From the NCBI GenBank assembly GCA_017532155.1, contig JAFXJP010000049.1:1-64000 (forward strand): a stretch of DNA of 64,000 bases, read 5' to 3'. This stretch comes from Clostridia bacterium. Lineage in GTDB: Bacteria > Bacillota > Clostridia > Christensenellales > Aristaeellaceae. The notes under the pieces were generated by a model, which worked only from the letters and a program-made list of their open reading frames with translations, made no database searches and was not told the origin of the DNA. Positions 1-9,281 of the stretch are shown here, piece after piece; within the stretch, counting starts at the first letter, position 1; every line of letters begins with the position of its first letter. The position numbers and the translations under genes are program-made.

Positions 1-492
1 GCCACCGCTGCATCCGTTTCCTCGGTATGGCCCAGCGCCGCAACAGTCTCCTGCGCCAGCAGAATTTCGCCACATACCGCGCAATGCTTGCCTTCCGTCA
101 GGCCGGTCTCCGTGCAGGTGGACGCCACTGCTGCATCCGTTTCCTCGGTGTGGCCCAGCGCCGCAACAACCTCCTGCGCCAACAGAATTTCACCACATAC
201 TGCGCAGTGCTTGCCTTCCGTCAGGCCGGTCTCCGTGCAGGTGGGCGCCACCGCTGCATCCGTTTCCTCGGTATGGCCCAGCGCCGCAACAGTCTCCTGC
301 GCCAGCAGAATTTCGCCACATACCGCGCAATGCTTACCTTCCGTCAGGCCGGTTTCCGTACAGGTGGGAGCCACCGCTGCATCCTTTTCCTCGGTGTGGC
401 CCAGCGCCGCAACAACCTCCTGCGCCAGCAGGATTTCATCACAAATCGCGCAAATCATGCCCTCCGCCAAGCCGGTCTCTGTACAGGTGGGA
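1..492 (-). repeat. 123-bp tandem repeats in surface lipoprotein gene
   Basis: Four consecutive 123-bp units (41 residues) are visible at about 1-123, 124-246, 247-369 and 370-492. Each encodes APTCTETGLTEGKHCAICGE followed by ILLAQE(T/V)VAALGHTEE. The units alternate between two subtypes (ETVAALG then EVVAALG, with matching synonymous differences), giving a 246-bp super-period. The array continues past the window edge. Confidence 0.9.
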
Positions 493-2042
493 GCAACCGC
501 CGCCAGCGACATACCCTTATGATAGACACACTCACCCTTCACGGTGCACTGCGCCTTGGCGCCGCTGGCTGCCGTCAGGGTAATCACCGCCTCCGCGTCA
601 TCCAGCAGCTTCACCATACCAAGGCTGTCCACTGTAGCAACCGCCACATCGCTGCTTTCAAACGTCAGCATATCTGTCGCCGCGCTGCCGTCCGCCGTAT
701 ACAGCGTATACGTCAGCTGCTGCGCTTCGCCGCATACAAAATTCGCCTGCGCCGGCATGTCAATATATATGACATCGCCCATACTGAGCAATTGCACGGG
801 ATAATTCTTTTCCGCAGCCCATTTTTCAGCATAAGTTTCCGCATTGCAGCAGATTTTTACATTCAAGCCGGCAAACCAGCTTTCGTCCAGCGTTTCATGC
901 GCATCCGGAACCACAATGCAGCGCAGCGCCGCGCAAGCGGTAAAAGCACCGTCTTCCACGGTCTGCAGGCCAGCAGGCAAGCGCACGCTGACTAACTGAT
1001 CACTGCCGGCAAAGGCATTGACCGACAGCTTCGTCACCGGACAACCCGCAAGCACATCGGGAATTGCCAGCACCTCGGCCTCACCCGTATATCCCGTCAC
1101 AATCGCCTGACCTTCGCTGATTTCAAACGCAAGCCCCGCCGGCATCAGCCCCAGCAGCGCGCTTTCAGACTGCTGCGAATTGCCGCGCTCGTCCGTCACA
1201 ACGCAATAAGCCTGCGCGCCGTCATGACTTTCGTCCAGCACCAGCTGAAGCGTCTCCTCCGCGCAATCCATCTGCACGGATTGCCCCTGCGCATCCACCA
1301 GCCACCAGGCATACTGCAAGCCGTCGCCCTGCGCCTGAACATGCAGCGTAATGCTCTCACCCACTGCAGCGCTGGCATGCGCCGGCTGCGAAAGCAGCTG
1401 CAGCGGAATGTATTTGCGAATCGTCACAGTATCAGTTTGCACCGTCTGACCAAAAAGGTCCGTAATCACACAATACAGTCTGCGTCCGTCACGCAGCTCA
1501 TTCATTTCCATGGCGTATACAGGCGTTGTTTCATCGCTCTTGCTGAATTCCTCCGAACCAGCATTAGCAAACCACCAGGCGTAGGTCACATCCGTGCCCG
1601 TCGCCTCCACAGAAACCGTAAATGTTTCACCCTCCAGCGCGCCGGTATTCTGCGGCTGAGTGATAATCTGCAGCGGCGTCATCATATAAACAGTCGCCGT
1701 CTTGGTACGCGCCACATGCTTGAAGGCATCTGTTACAATGCAGTATACCTGACCGCCGTGATGCGCCGCATCCATGACAAAGGAATAGGCATTGGGCACG
1801 TCGCCTGCCGTGCTGCGCTCAAACACATCCGATCCCTTGGGAGCATACCACCACTCGTACTTCAGCCCTTCGCCCTTTACGGTAACCGAAACGGTTGCTA
1901 CTTCCCCTTCCGGCACCGCAACGGTCTGCGGCTGCTCTGTAATCATAAGAATGGATGCCATAGCAGGCGTCACACAGCCTGCAAGCAGGCACATACACAG
2001 CATGGCAGCCAGTATATATCGATACATATTCTTCACTTTCAT
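1..2042 (-). CDS. repeat-rich surface lipoprotein, C-terminus outside window
   Basis: About 680 codons are visible and the gene runs off the left edge. The N-terminus is a signal peptide with a good lipobox (LLAGC, Cys at residue 23), so the protein is probably lipid-anchored outside the membrane. After it come three Ig-like modules (about residues 30-117, 118-208, 209-295; each has the QP..GE and YxWW pattern), a BspA-like leucine-rich segment (about 317-390, IPDVLAGCPVTKL...FAGSDQLVSVRLP), a Big_2-like Ig domain (about 417-500), then 41-residue Cys-containing repeats. An adhesin or polysaccharide-binding role is inferred from this architecture. The SD GGGGAGG lies only 2 nt from the ATG at 2042 but 8 nt from an in-frame GTG at 2036, so the true start may be the GTG. 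Confidence 0.8.
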   Translation of the reverse strand, partial: MKVKNMYRYILAAMLCMCLLAGCVTPAMASILMITEQPQTVAVPEGEVATVSVTVKGEGLKYEWWYAPKGSDVFERSTAGDVPNAYSFVMDAAHHGGQVYCIVTDAFKHVARTKTATVYMMTPLQIITQPQNTGALEGETFTVSVEATGTDVTYAWWFANAGSEEFSKSDETTPVYAMEMNELRDGRRLYCVITDLFGQTVQTDTVTIRKYIPLQLLSQPAHASAAVGESITLHVQAQGDGLQYAWWLVDAQGQSVQMDCAEETLQLVLDESHDGAQAYCVVTDERGNSQQSESALLGLMPAGLAFEISEGQAIVTGYTGEAEVLAIPDVLAGCPVTKLSVNAFAGSDQLVSVRLPAGLQTVEDGAFTACAALRCIVVPDAHETLDESWFAGLNVKICCNAETYAEKWAAEKNYPVQLLSMGDVIYIDMPAQANFVCGEAQQLTYTLYTADGSAATDMLTFESSDVAVATVDSLGMVKLLDDAEAVITLTAASGAKAQCTVKGECVYHKGMSLAAVAPTCTETGLAEGMICAICDEILLAQEVVAALGHTEEKDAAVAPTCTETGLTEGKHCAVCGEILLAQETVAALGHTEETDAAVAPTCTETGLTEGKHCAVCGEILLAQEVVAALGHTEETDAAVASTCTETGLTEGKHCAVCGEILLAQETVAALGHTEETDAAV

Positions 2043-2147
2043 AGCCTCCCCAAAACACACAGGCGTTGCACTGTAATTTTGGTTACATTATAACGCAGTT
2101 ACACTTGATTGTCAAAATCTTTCCTGTTCTTTTTCCAATAGTTATGA

Positions 2148-2153
2148 TATAAT
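2148..2153 (+). promoter_or_regulatory. putative -10 box for fbp
   Basis: A perfect TATAAT lies 42 nt before the fbp start codon in the 152-bp gap shared with the divergent lipoprotein gene. No good -35 hexamer sits at 16-18 nt (best TGTTCT at 2125-2130), so this is only a probable promoter. Confidence 0.45.
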
Positions 2154-2194
2154 CTTTTTATTGTCAGGCAATATACCATAAGGAGCCTCTCAGA

Positions 2195-4120
2195 ATGCAG
2201 CAATTATCATCGCAGCGCATTAAGTATCTGCGCCTTCTGTCCGAAGGCTTTCCCACAGTCGAAGCGCTGTGCACTGAAATCTCCCGGCTGAGCGCTATTC
2301 TCAGCCTGCCCAAAGGCACTGAGCATTTCATGAGCGATATTCACGGCGAATATGAGGCCTTCTGTCATATCATGAACAACTGCTCGGGCGTTATCCGTGA
2401 AAAGGTCACGCTCTTTTTGGGCGACCGGCTGAATCAGGAGGAGATCGACGCGCTGTGCACGCTGATTTATTATCCTGACCGCGTACTCAAAACGCTGCAC
2501 GCTACAAATGAAATCACGGCCGACTGGTATCGCACGCAGGTGGAGCATCTCATCCATCTGATGCGCATGCTCTCCTCCAAATACACCCGCAAAAAAGCCC
2601 GCCGCTCCATGCCGGAAAGCTGGGCGTCGCTATTGGATGAGCTGATGCATTTTCAGCATGATGAGAGTATGACGTTGACCGAGCAGCAGGATAACCGCCG
2701 CCGCTATCACCATGCGATTGTAGACAGCATGATTGCCATCAACAGCGGCGATCAGCTGATCGAAGCGCTGGCGACTACCATCAAGCATCTGGCGGTCGAC
2801 CGTCTGCACGTGGTGGGCGATATCTTTGATCGCGGCCCGCACGCCGACAGCGTAATGGATATTCTTTTGCAGCACCACTCGGTAGATATCGAATGGGGCA
2901 ATCATGATGTATTGTGGATGGGCGCCGCCTCGGGCAGCGAGGTGTGCATTGCCGGCGTGGTGCGCAATTGTCTGGCCTATGGCAATATGGATGTGCTGGA
3001 GCGCGGCTATGCCATTCCCCTGCGCTCGCTGACGCTTTTTGCAAAAAAAACCTATCCCTCGCTGCCGCACGAAAAGGCCGCGCTGCATGCCATCACCGTA
3101 ATGATGTTCAAGCTCGAAGGGCAGCTGATCAAAAGCAATCCTGAATTCCAGATGGAAGAGCGCCTGCTTTTGCATAAAATTGACCTGAAAAACCGCACGG
3201 TGGAAATCGACGGCAAAATCTGGCCCGTCCGTGATCTGCCGCTAAACACCATTCTTCCTGATGATCCCTACGCCCTCACCGCCGAAGAGGCTGAGGTACT
3301 GCACGGCCTGCGCCTGGCCTTCCTGCACAGCAGGCACCTGCACAAGCACGTTTCCTTCCTTTATCAGCGCGGCTTTATGTACCGCGTGTTCAACGGCAAT
3401 CTCCTCTTCCACGGCTGCATTCCCATGAATGAGGATGGCGCCTATCTGGAAAAAGTGCTGGAGGGCACGCCCTGCAGCGGCAAAAGCCTGATGGACCAGG
3501 CCGATCTGATTGCCCGCCGCGCCTTTTATAAGGGCGATCAGTATGCGCTGGATTTCATGTGGTATCTGTGGTGCGGGGCAGATTCGCCCGTCTGCGGACG
3601 CCGCATGACCACCTTTGCCCGCGCCTTCATTGAGGATAAGGCTGCCTGGACAGAGCCGCAGGATCCCTACTATACCTACTGCAACGACGAAAGTGTCTGC
3701 AAAAAGATCCTCGCCGATTTCGGTCTGACGGACGACGAATGCCACATCATCAACGGCCATACGCCCATCCGCGTAACAAGCGGCGAAAATCCCCTCAAGG
3801 CAGGCGGCAAGCTGATTGTCATTGACGGCGGCTTCTGCCGCGCGTATCAGAAAACGACGGGCATTGCCGGCTACACGCTGATTGCCAACAGCCACGGCAT
3901 GCGCCTGATGAGCCATCAGCCCTTCACTACCCTCAAGGATGCGCAGCTGACAGGCCGCGACATTCACAGCCAGTCCTATGAATTTTCCGCCTATCCGCAG
4001 CGCCGCTATGTGCGCGACACCGACCACGGCAGGGTGCTGTCAGAGCGCATGCAGGATCTGATTGATCTGCTCGACGCCTGCAAAAAAGGCCTGGTAACCC
4101 TGCAGCAGCAACTGCATTAA
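2195..4120 (+). CDS. fbp: fructose-1,6-bisphosphatase class III
   Basis: Hydrolyses fructose 1,6-bisphosphate to fructose 6-phosphate in gluconeogenesis. The 641-residue length and sequence fit the class III (Bacillus-type, Mn-dependent) enzymes rather than class I or II. Metallophosphatase metal-binding motifs are visible: DIH at residues 48-50, GDIFDRGP near 207-214, GNHD near 234 and NGHTP near 520. An AAGGAG-type SD precedes the ATG. The gene is monocistronic, flanked by a divergent lipoprotein gene and a bidirectional terminator at its 3' end. No truncation is seen. Confidence 0.96.
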   Translation: MQQLSSQRIKYLRLLSEGFPTVEALCTEISRLSAILSLPKGTEHFMSDIHGEYEAFCHIMNNCSGVIREKVTLFLGDRLNQEEIDALCTLIYYPDRVLKTLHATNEITADWYRTQVEHLIHLMRMLSSKYTRKKARRSMPESWASLLDELMHFQHDESMTLTEQQDNRRRYHHAIVDSMIAINSGDQLIEALATTIKHLAVDRLHVVGDIFDRGPHADSVMDILLQHHSVDIEWGNHDVLWMGAASGSEVCIAGVVRNCLAYGNMDVLERGYAIPLRSLTLFAKKTYPSLPHEKAALHAITVMMFKLEGQLIKSNPEFQMEERLLLHKIDLKNRTVEIDGKIWPVRDLPLNTILPDDPYALTAEEAEVLHGLRLAFLHSRHLHKHVSFLYQRGFMYRVFNGNLLFHGCIPMNEDGAYLEKVLEGTPCSGKSLMDQADLIARRAFYKGDQYALDFMWYLWCGADSPVCGRRMTTFARAFIEDKAAWTEPQDPYYTYCNDESVCKKILADFGLTDDECHIINGHTPIRVTSGENPLKAGGKLIVIDGGFCRAYQKTTGIAGYTLIANSHGMRLMSHQPFTTLKDAQLTGRDIHSQSYEFSAYPQRRYVRDTDHGRVLSERMQDLIDLLDACKKGLVTLQQQLH

Positions 4121-4126
4121 CCCATC

Positions 4127-4160
4127 AAAAAAAGCGCCGGAATCCCGGCGCTTTTTGTTT
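4127..4160. terminator. bidirectional terminator between fbp and kinase gene
   Basis: Stem AGCGCCGG / CCGGCGCT with an AATC loop (4133-4152), flanked by an A-run on the left and a T-run on the right, so it can serve both convergent genes. Confidence 0.85.
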
Positions 4161-4161
4161 T

Positions 4162-4887
4162 TTAAATGATTTCATATTTTCCGTCCGCAAGCATCCGCAG
4201 CGTCAGATCGCTTGGCAAACGCTCCGCCAGCGTCAATCGCACATTTGGGCCGTCGGAAGATGCATAATGCGCAAGCGCCGCCTCTTCCGTTGCGCCGCTG
4301 AGCCTCTTGCGGCGAAGCAGCCGCTCGCGCAGCTGCGCTTCCTCCGCCTCAATAAATACGGTATAGTCATGCGGCAGCTCGCGCCATACAGGCCGGTCCA
4401 GCCGGAAATAATTGCCCTCGACCAGCACGATATCCCCCGTCACCAGCGTCTGGTTTTCCACCACGTCATGCAGCGTGCGGTCGTACCCCGGCCAGGAAAC
4501 ATCGCCCATCCGCAGCGCTTCCAGCGCATTTTTCAGCTTCTCCACATCAAAGCTGTCCGGCGCGCCCTTGACGCGCTGCATGGGAATTTCACGCCCATCG
4601 CGGATAACGGTGTGCGCGGCGATATACTTTTGCAGATGGTGAAATCCATCCATGCCGACCGCCTGAAAGCCCGCGATGCCCATTTCCCCCGCCAGCTGCT
4701 GCAAAAAGGCCGCCAGCGTGCTTTTGCCCGTGCCGGGCGGCGCCGCCAGGAGGATGATCAGCCTGTCGCCCTTCTCCCGCTGCATCTTTTGCCAGCGAAG
4801 CAAAAGCGGCCGCAGGATGTGATCCACCACGCCCTCGTCAAACTGCGCCGAAACCGGCAAACCGTTGATCAGAAATGTTCTTTGCAT
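4162..4887 (-). CDS. P-loop nucleoside/sugar kinase family protein (PRK/uridine kinase-like)
   Basis: A 241-residue protein with a P-loop at residues 49-57 (APPGTGKST), followed by GMDGFHHLQKYI and LVEGNYFRLD, typical of the phosphoribulokinase/uridine-kinase superfamily; FrcK- and YggC-like proteins share this layout. The substrate cannot be read from sequence; a sugar or nucleoside is likely. The start at 4887 is chosen because SD GGGGAG lies 6 nt upstream; longer ATG starts exist but have no SD. It is divergent from the DeoR-type regulator, with a palindrome between them, which suggests it belongs to that regulon (inference). Confidence 0.75.
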   Translation of the reverse strand: MQRTFLINGLPVSAQFDEGVVDHILRPLLLRWQKMQREKGDRLIILLAAPPGTGKSTLAAFLQQLAGEMGIAGFQAVGMDGFHHLQKYIAAHTVIRDGREIPMQRVKGAPDSFDVEKLKNALEALRMGDVSWPGYDRTLHDVVENQTLVTGDIVLVEGNYFRLDRPVWRELPHDYTVFIEAEEAQLRERLLRRKRLSGATEEAALAHYASSDGPNVRLTLAERLPSDLTLRMLADGKYEII

Positions 4888-4958
4888 AAAAAACTCCCCA
4901 AATCGAACTCGCATTTTTATATTTCTGCGCCGCTGCGGCAAACTCCTTGATCCATTTG

Positions 4959-4989
4959 AAAATGATCAAAAAATGATCATTTTATCATA
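4959..4989. promoter_or_regulatory. palindromic candidate operator in kinase/DeoR divergon
   Basis: A perfect 12-bp palindrome AAATGATCATTT at 4971-4982, preceded by a direct copy of AATGATCA at 4961-4968 and followed by TTATCAT. It lies midway between the divergent starts, just upstream of the DeoR-gene promoter, where an autoregulatory operator would be expected. Function is inferred from position. Confidence 0.5.
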
Positions 4990-5008
4990 AAAAAAGTTCG
5001 TTTAATCA

Positions 5009-5037
5009 TTCCCATAGCCGCCAAAATGCGCTATAAT
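5009..5037 (+). promoter_or_regulatory. promoter of the DeoR-family regulator
   Basis: TTCCCA, 17-nt spacer, then a perfect TATAAT at 5032-5037, 28 nt before the start codon. The -35 matches consensus at four of six positions. Confidence 0.65.
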
Positions 5038-5064
5038 AAGCATAATTCCACCGGGAGGTGTATC

Positions 5065-5832
5065 ATGAACAAGCGTCAGGAGCAGATCGTTGAAATCGTG
5101 GAGCGCGAGAACTCGCTCTCTTTTTCTGCGCTCAAAGCCTGTTTTCCGGATATCGCCGATATCACGCTTCGCCGCGATCTGGCCACCCTGCACGCCGAAA
5201 AACGCATCATCCGCGTGCACGGAGGCGTGAAATCCATCAAGTTCCGCGCCGGTACGGACGGTGAAATTGCCTACCGCTCCGCCGTGCATCTGGACGCCAA
5301 GATCGCCATCGCCCGTAAGGCTGCCGATTTCATCCGTCCAAACGCCACGGTGTATGTGGATTCCGGCTCCACGTGCCTGGAATTATGCCGCGCCTTTCCC
5401 GATGTTCCCTCGCTTGTGTTCACAAGCGGGCTGAACTGCGCCGTTGAATTGTGCAAGCGCAAGCATGTAAAAATCTATCATCTGGGCGGCATGATCGCCA
5501 AGGAAAGCATGGCGGTGACGGGCGCCTCGGCGCTTTTATCGCTTGCCGACCTGCACTTTAACATCGCCTTTGTCAGCGCGCTGGGCTGCTCTGCGGACGG
5601 CGCTTTTTCCATCGGCGCCGCCGGCGCATCGGCGCTGAAAAACGATGTGATCCGCCGCGCAGATCTCTCCTGCATGCTGCTTGACTCCAGTAAATTCGGC
5701 GTACAGGAAACCTTTTCTTTCTGCCGGGTCGGGCAGATCAGCCATCTGATTACCGATACGGGCGCAGCGCCCGAAACGGTGTCCGCGCTTGAAAAGCTGG
5801 GCGGACACATCATTTTGGCCGATCAAAAATGA
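5065..5832 (+). CDS. DeoR/GlpR family transcriptional regulator
   Basis: A 255-residue cytoplasmic repressor-type protein. The N-terminal winged helix-turn-helix spans about residues 5-55 (FPDIADITLRRDLATLHAEK, then RVHGGVK, the family hallmark). The C-terminal DeoR sensor domain carries VDSGSTCLEL near residue 98 and HLGGMI near 137, where family members bind a sugar phosphate. Start 5065 is set by SD GGGAGG at 5053-5058; an upstream in-frame ATG lacks an SD. It is followed by a HAD phosphatase, two FAD oxidoreductases and a TIM-barrel isomerase and is divergent from a kinase, so it probably controls a local sugar or polyol pathway. Confidence 0.9.
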   Translation: MNKRQEQIVEIVERENSLSFSALKACFPDIADITLRRDLATLHAEKRIIRVHGGVKSIKFRAGTDGEIAYRSAVHLDAKIAIARKAADFIRPNATVYVDSGSTCLELCRAFPDVPSLVFTSGLNCAVELCKRKHVKIYHLGGMIAKESMAVTGASALLSLADLHFNIAFVSALGCSADGAFSIGAAGASALKNDVIRRADLSCMLLDSSKFGVQETFSFCRVGQISHLITDTGAAPETVSALEKLGGHIILADQK

Positions 5833-5865
5833 TAAAACAACCATCCGGCGATCACCTGAAGCCGT

Positions 5866-5894
5866 TTGACAATTTCACCCTCTTTTCGTAATAT
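5866..5894 (+). promoter_or_regulatory. strong promoter of the HAD/FAD-oxidoreductase operon
   Basis: TTGACA (5866-5871), 17-nt spacer, TAATAT (5889-5894), 32 nt upstream of the HAD gene start. This gives the four-gene catabolic operon its own promoter, separate from the regulator gene. Confidence 0.75.
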
Positions 5895-5925
5895 TGATTT
5901 CAACAATCACGCATGAAAAGAGTGT

Positions 5926-6615
5926 ATGCACATGGCGCTTCAGAAAGTTTCTCCCATCTGCCCCACTTCCTTCAAGGCCAAAGCGCTTTTATGGGATATG
6001 GACGGCATTCTCTTTGATACCGAAAAACGCTCCATCGATTCCATTATCGATATCATCGGCCGTCAGGGGCTTTCCATCACGCGGGAATACATCATCGCCC
6101 ACATGGGCATGGGGCCCAAGGATCTGCTGCGCGCCTATCAGAATCATCTGGGGCCCACCTTTGACGCGCAGCTGTACTGGGACACTTACTGGCAAGAGCG
6201 CAATGCCCATTACGACGCCTGTGGCATGCCGCTCATGCACGGCGCGCTGGAATTGCTCAGAGCCGCGCAGGAAAAGCAGATCCCCTGCATCCTCGCCTCC
6301 TCCAGCCCGCAAAAACAGGCCATCAAAAGCCTTGAGCGCGCCGGCGTTTATGCCTATTTTTCGGGCGTTGTGGGCGGCGATATGTTTGAACACGCAAAGC
6401 CTGAGCCCGATATTTATCTGACTGCGGCGAAGCTGGCCCGCATTCCCGTCCAGGATTGCCTGGTGATGGAGGATTCGCTCAACGGCCTGATCTCCGGCCG
6501 CTCGGCCGGCACGCGCACCATCATGATCCCCGACGTCGTGCCTTACTCGGGCGCGCACATGTCCTACTGTGATTTTCTGGGCGATACGCTCACTGACGCA
6601 ATAGCACTTTTATAA
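5926..6615 (+). CDS. HAD family phosphatase / beta-phosphoglucomutase-like
   Basis: A 229-residue haloacid-dehalogenase-type hydrolase. Motif I is LWDMDGILFDTE near residues 21-32 (both catalytic Asp present), motif II is LASSS, and motif IV is VMEDSLNGLISG. Proteins of this subgroup dephosphorylate or isomerise sugar phosphates; the substrate is unknown. First gene of an operon with 11-15 nt gaps to the FAD oxidoreductases and the isomerase. The SD is weak (AAAAGAG); ATG 5932 is an alternative start. Confidence 0.88.
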   Translation: MHMALQKVSPICPTSFKAKALLWDMDGILFDTEKRSIDSIIDIIGRQGLSITREYIIAHMGMGPKDLLRAYQNHLGPTFDAQLYWDTYWQERNAHYDACGMPLMHGALELLRAAQEKQIPCILASSSPQKQAIKSLERAGVYAYFSGVVGGDMFEHAKPEPDIYLTAAKLARIPVQDCLVMEDSLNGLISGRSAGTRTIMIPDVVPYSGAHMSYCDFLGDTLTDAIALL

Positions 6616-6630
6616 TGGAGGTACACTGAT

Positions 6631-7953
6631 ATGCAGACCATCCGCATGCAAAAAGAAGTCCCCGTTGTGGCGCAGTATCATACCATCGTGTGCGGCGGCG
6701 GCGCGGCCGGCTGGGCGGCGGCTGTTGCCAGCGCGCGCCAGGGCAAAAAGACCGCGCTGATCGAAAAATTCTCCTTCCTGGGCGGTACGGCCACCGCCGG
6801 CCTTGTGGTGCCGCTGAGCGGCTGCTATCACAAGGAAAAGCGCGTGGTGGGCGGCATCTGCTGGGAGTTTATTAAAGAAATGGAAAAGCTGGGCGCGGCG
6901 CAGATTGAATTGCCCAAAGGCCATGTGTCCTTTGACCCGGAAATCTACAAGCTTCTCTCCTGGCGCATGGTCAGGGATGCGGGCGTAGATATTTACTCCA
7001 ACTGCTACCTCTCCGGCTTTGAAAAGGACGGCAAGCGCCTAACGCACGTATTCATTGAAAGCAAGAACGGCACCGAGGCGCTCATGGGCGAAGTGTTTAT
7101 CGACGCTACCGGCGACGCCGATCTTTGCCACATGGCGAACGTTGCCATGCTGCCCATCGAAAAAGAGCTGCAGCCCATGAGCATGTGCTTTGTGCTGGGC
7201 AATGTGGATGTATCGACCGATTTGCTTAAAAACAACATTCACCACGACGGCGTGGTCTGCAAGCAGTCCGTGCATACGGGCATTCATCAGTATCTGGATG
7301 AAATCGCCGAAACGGAATATGTGCCGCAATTCGGCGGCCCCTGGGTGAATACCACCATGGGCGAAGGGCTGATCGCCGTCAATATCACCCGCACGGCGGG
7401 CAACGGCGCCGACCGCGAAAGCCTGACGCAATCGGAAGAGAAGATGCGCGAAAGCGCCTTCCGCCTGGTGGAACTTTTGCGCCGCCGCTATCCGGAATTC
7501 AAGGACTGCCGCATCGTAGCAAACGCCATTCAGGCGGGCATCCGCGAAACGCGCCACATCCGCGGCCTGTACACCGCCTGCGGCCGCGAAATGCTGGACA
7601 ACGTCGTTTATCCTGATTCCATCGCCTGCTGCGCGCATCCGATGGATATCCATTCCGCCACCGACAATTCGCAAACGCTCATGCATCTGCCCGTGCCCGG
7701 CCACATTCCCTACCGCGCGCTGGTGCCGCAGGAATATGACAACCTCCTCGCTGCCGGCCGCTGCATCTCGGCAGACCGCGCCTCCTACGCCTCCATCCGC
7801 GTGCAGGCCACGGTAATGGCTATCGGCGAGGCCGCCGGCATCGCCGCCGCGATGTGCAATGAACACACCGCTGCCAGGGATATAAGCATCGATGCGCTGC
7901 ACGAAAAGCTGCGCGCGGCGAATGCCATTTTCTTCGCCGCAGACGCACAGTAA
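6631..7953 (+). CDS. FAD-dependent oxidoreductase (FAD_oxidored family), copy 1
   Basis: A 440-residue flavoprotein. The N-terminal Rossmann motif is VCGGGAAGWAAA (about residues 20-31), followed by ALIEKFSFLGGTATAGL; the C-terminal flavin-binding part has LLAAGRCISADRASYASIRV and GEAAGIAAAM. No signal peptide, so probably cytoplasmic. The substrate is not evident; neighbours point to polyol or sugar-acid oxidation. The adjacent gene is a clear paralogue, so the pair arose by tandem duplication and may form a heteromer or act on related substrates (inference). SD GGAGG lies 7 nt before the ATG. Confidence 0.88.
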   Translation: MQTIRMQKEVPVVAQYHTIVCGGGAAGWAAAVASARQGKKTALIEKFSFLGGTATAGLVVPLSGCYHKEKRVVGGICWEFIKEMEKLGAAQIELPKGHVSFDPEIYKLLSWRMVRDAGVDIYSNCYLSGFEKDGKRLTHVFIESKNGTEALMGEVFIDATGDADLCHMANVAMLPIEKELQPMSMCFVLGNVDVSTDLLKNNIHHDGVVCKQSVHTGIHQYLDEIAETEYVPQFGGPWVNTTMGEGLIAVNITRTAGNGADRESLTQSEEKMRESAFRLVELLRRRYPEFKDCRIVANAIQAGIRETRHIRGLYTACGREMLDNVVYPDSIACCAHPMDIHSATDNSQTLMHLPVPGHIPYRALVPQEYDNLLAAGRCISADRASYASIRVQATVMAIGEAAGIAAAMCNEHTAARDISIDALHEKLRAANAIFFAADAQ

Positions 7954-7965
7954 GGAGGTTTCCTC

Positions 7966-9270
7966 ATGCAAACCATTGAAATGAAAAAAAGCGTGCCCGT
8001 AGTGGGCGCGTATGACGTTGTTATTTGCGGCGGCGGCCCGGCTGGCTTTATCGCCGCCATTGCCGCAGCCCGCGAAGGCGCCAAGACCGCACTGATTGAG
8101 CAGTACGGCTTCCTCGGCGGCATGGCCACGGCCGGCTTGGTTGCGCCCATCAGCGTGTTCAGCTACAATAACGCACTGGTCATCGGCGGCATTCCGTGGG
8201 AATTTATCAAGCGCCTGGAGGAAATGGGCGGCGCGCTGATCGAACAGCCGCTGCATAACATCGCCTTCGATCCTGAATTATACAAGCTCTGCGCCCAGCG
8301 CATGGTGCTTGAGGCGGGCGTTGATTTGTATATGCACTCCTATCTCACGGGCTGCGTGCGCAAAGACGGCCGCATCACGCATGTAACGATCGAAAACAAA
8401 AACGGCGCCGAAGCCATCGAAGGCAAGGTGTTTATCGACTGCACGGGCGATGCAGATCTGGCGAACATGGCAGAAGTGCCCATGCAGCCGATGAACGGCG
8501 AGCCGCTGCAGCCCCTGTCCTATTATTTCTGCCTGGACGGCGTGGATACGGACAGCGAGCTTCTCCAGTGCATGCACCACAATCGTCAGGGCGTCAACTG
8601 CCACTGCGAGCCCGTGCGCGCAAAGATGCTGGAGCTGAGCAAAATCATGGAAATGCCCACCTTCGGCGGCCCGTGGTTCTGCACGCTTCTGCGCGACGGG
8701 TGCGTCACCGTCAACACCACCCGCACGCCCGGCAACGCCTGCGATAACCGCAATTTCACCAAGGCCGAATGCAAGCTGCGCGAGGATATTTTCACCCTCG
8801 CCAAAATCCTGCGCGACAACTTTGAAGAATTCAAGAACTGCCGCGTATCCTATGCCGCTACGCAGGCGGGCGTGCGCGAAACGCGCCGCATCGTGGGCCT
8901 GCACACCATCACCGCGCAGGAATACCTGACCGCCTACGAATACGAGGACAGCATCTCCCGCGGCTGCCATCCCATCGATATTCACTCGAACAACGTGTAC
9001 GAGCAGAGCGTTCATTTCCTCGAAAAGCCCGCCTATGTGCCCTACCGCGCGCTGGTGCCGGTGAATCAGCCTAACCTCCTGGTCGCAGGCCGCTGTCTGT
9101 CCGCCGACCGCCAGGCCTTTGCCTCTTTGCGCGTACAGGCCAGCGCCATGGGCGCAGGACAGGCTGCCGGCGTTGCCGCCGCCATGAGCGCGCAGCAGGC
9201 CATTGAAGTAAAAGATGTGAACGTCGCCGCCCTGCGCGATAACCTGCGCCAGAAGGGCACCGTCATTTAA
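7966..9270 (+). CDS. FAD-dependent oxidoreductase (FAD_oxidored family), copy 2
   Basis: A 434-residue paralogue of the preceding gene, collinear along its whole length, with ICGGGPAGFIAAIAAAREG near residues 20-38, YGFLGGMATAGLVAP, and the C-terminal LLVAGRCLSADRQAFASLRV. SD AAGGAGG lies 7 nt before the ATG, and the gap to copy 1 is 12 nt, so they are cotranscribed. The two differ throughout, so the duplication is not recent. The substrate is unknown. Confidence 0.88.
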   Translation: MQTIEMKKSVPVVGAYDVVICGGGPAGFIAAIAAAREGAKTALIEQYGFLGGMATAGLVAPISVFSYNNALVIGGIPWEFIKRLEEMGGALIEQPLHNIAFDPELYKLCAQRMVLEAGVDLYMHSYLTGCVRKDGRITHVTIENKNGAEAIEGKVFIDCTGDADLANMAEVPMQPMNGEPLQPLSYYFCLDGVDTDSELLQCMHHNRQGVNCHCEPVRAKMLELSKIMEMPTFGGPWFCTLLRDGCVTVNTTRTPGNACDNRNFTKAECKLREDIFTLAKILRDNFEEFKNCRVSYAATQAGVRETRRIVGLHTITAQEYLTAYEYEDSISRGCHPIDIHSNNVYEQSVHFLEKPAYVPYRALVPVNQPNLLVAGRCLSADRQAFASLRVQASAMGAGQAAGVAAAMSAQQAIEVKDVNVAALRDNLRQKGTVI

Positions 9271-9281
9271 GGAGGCTATCC

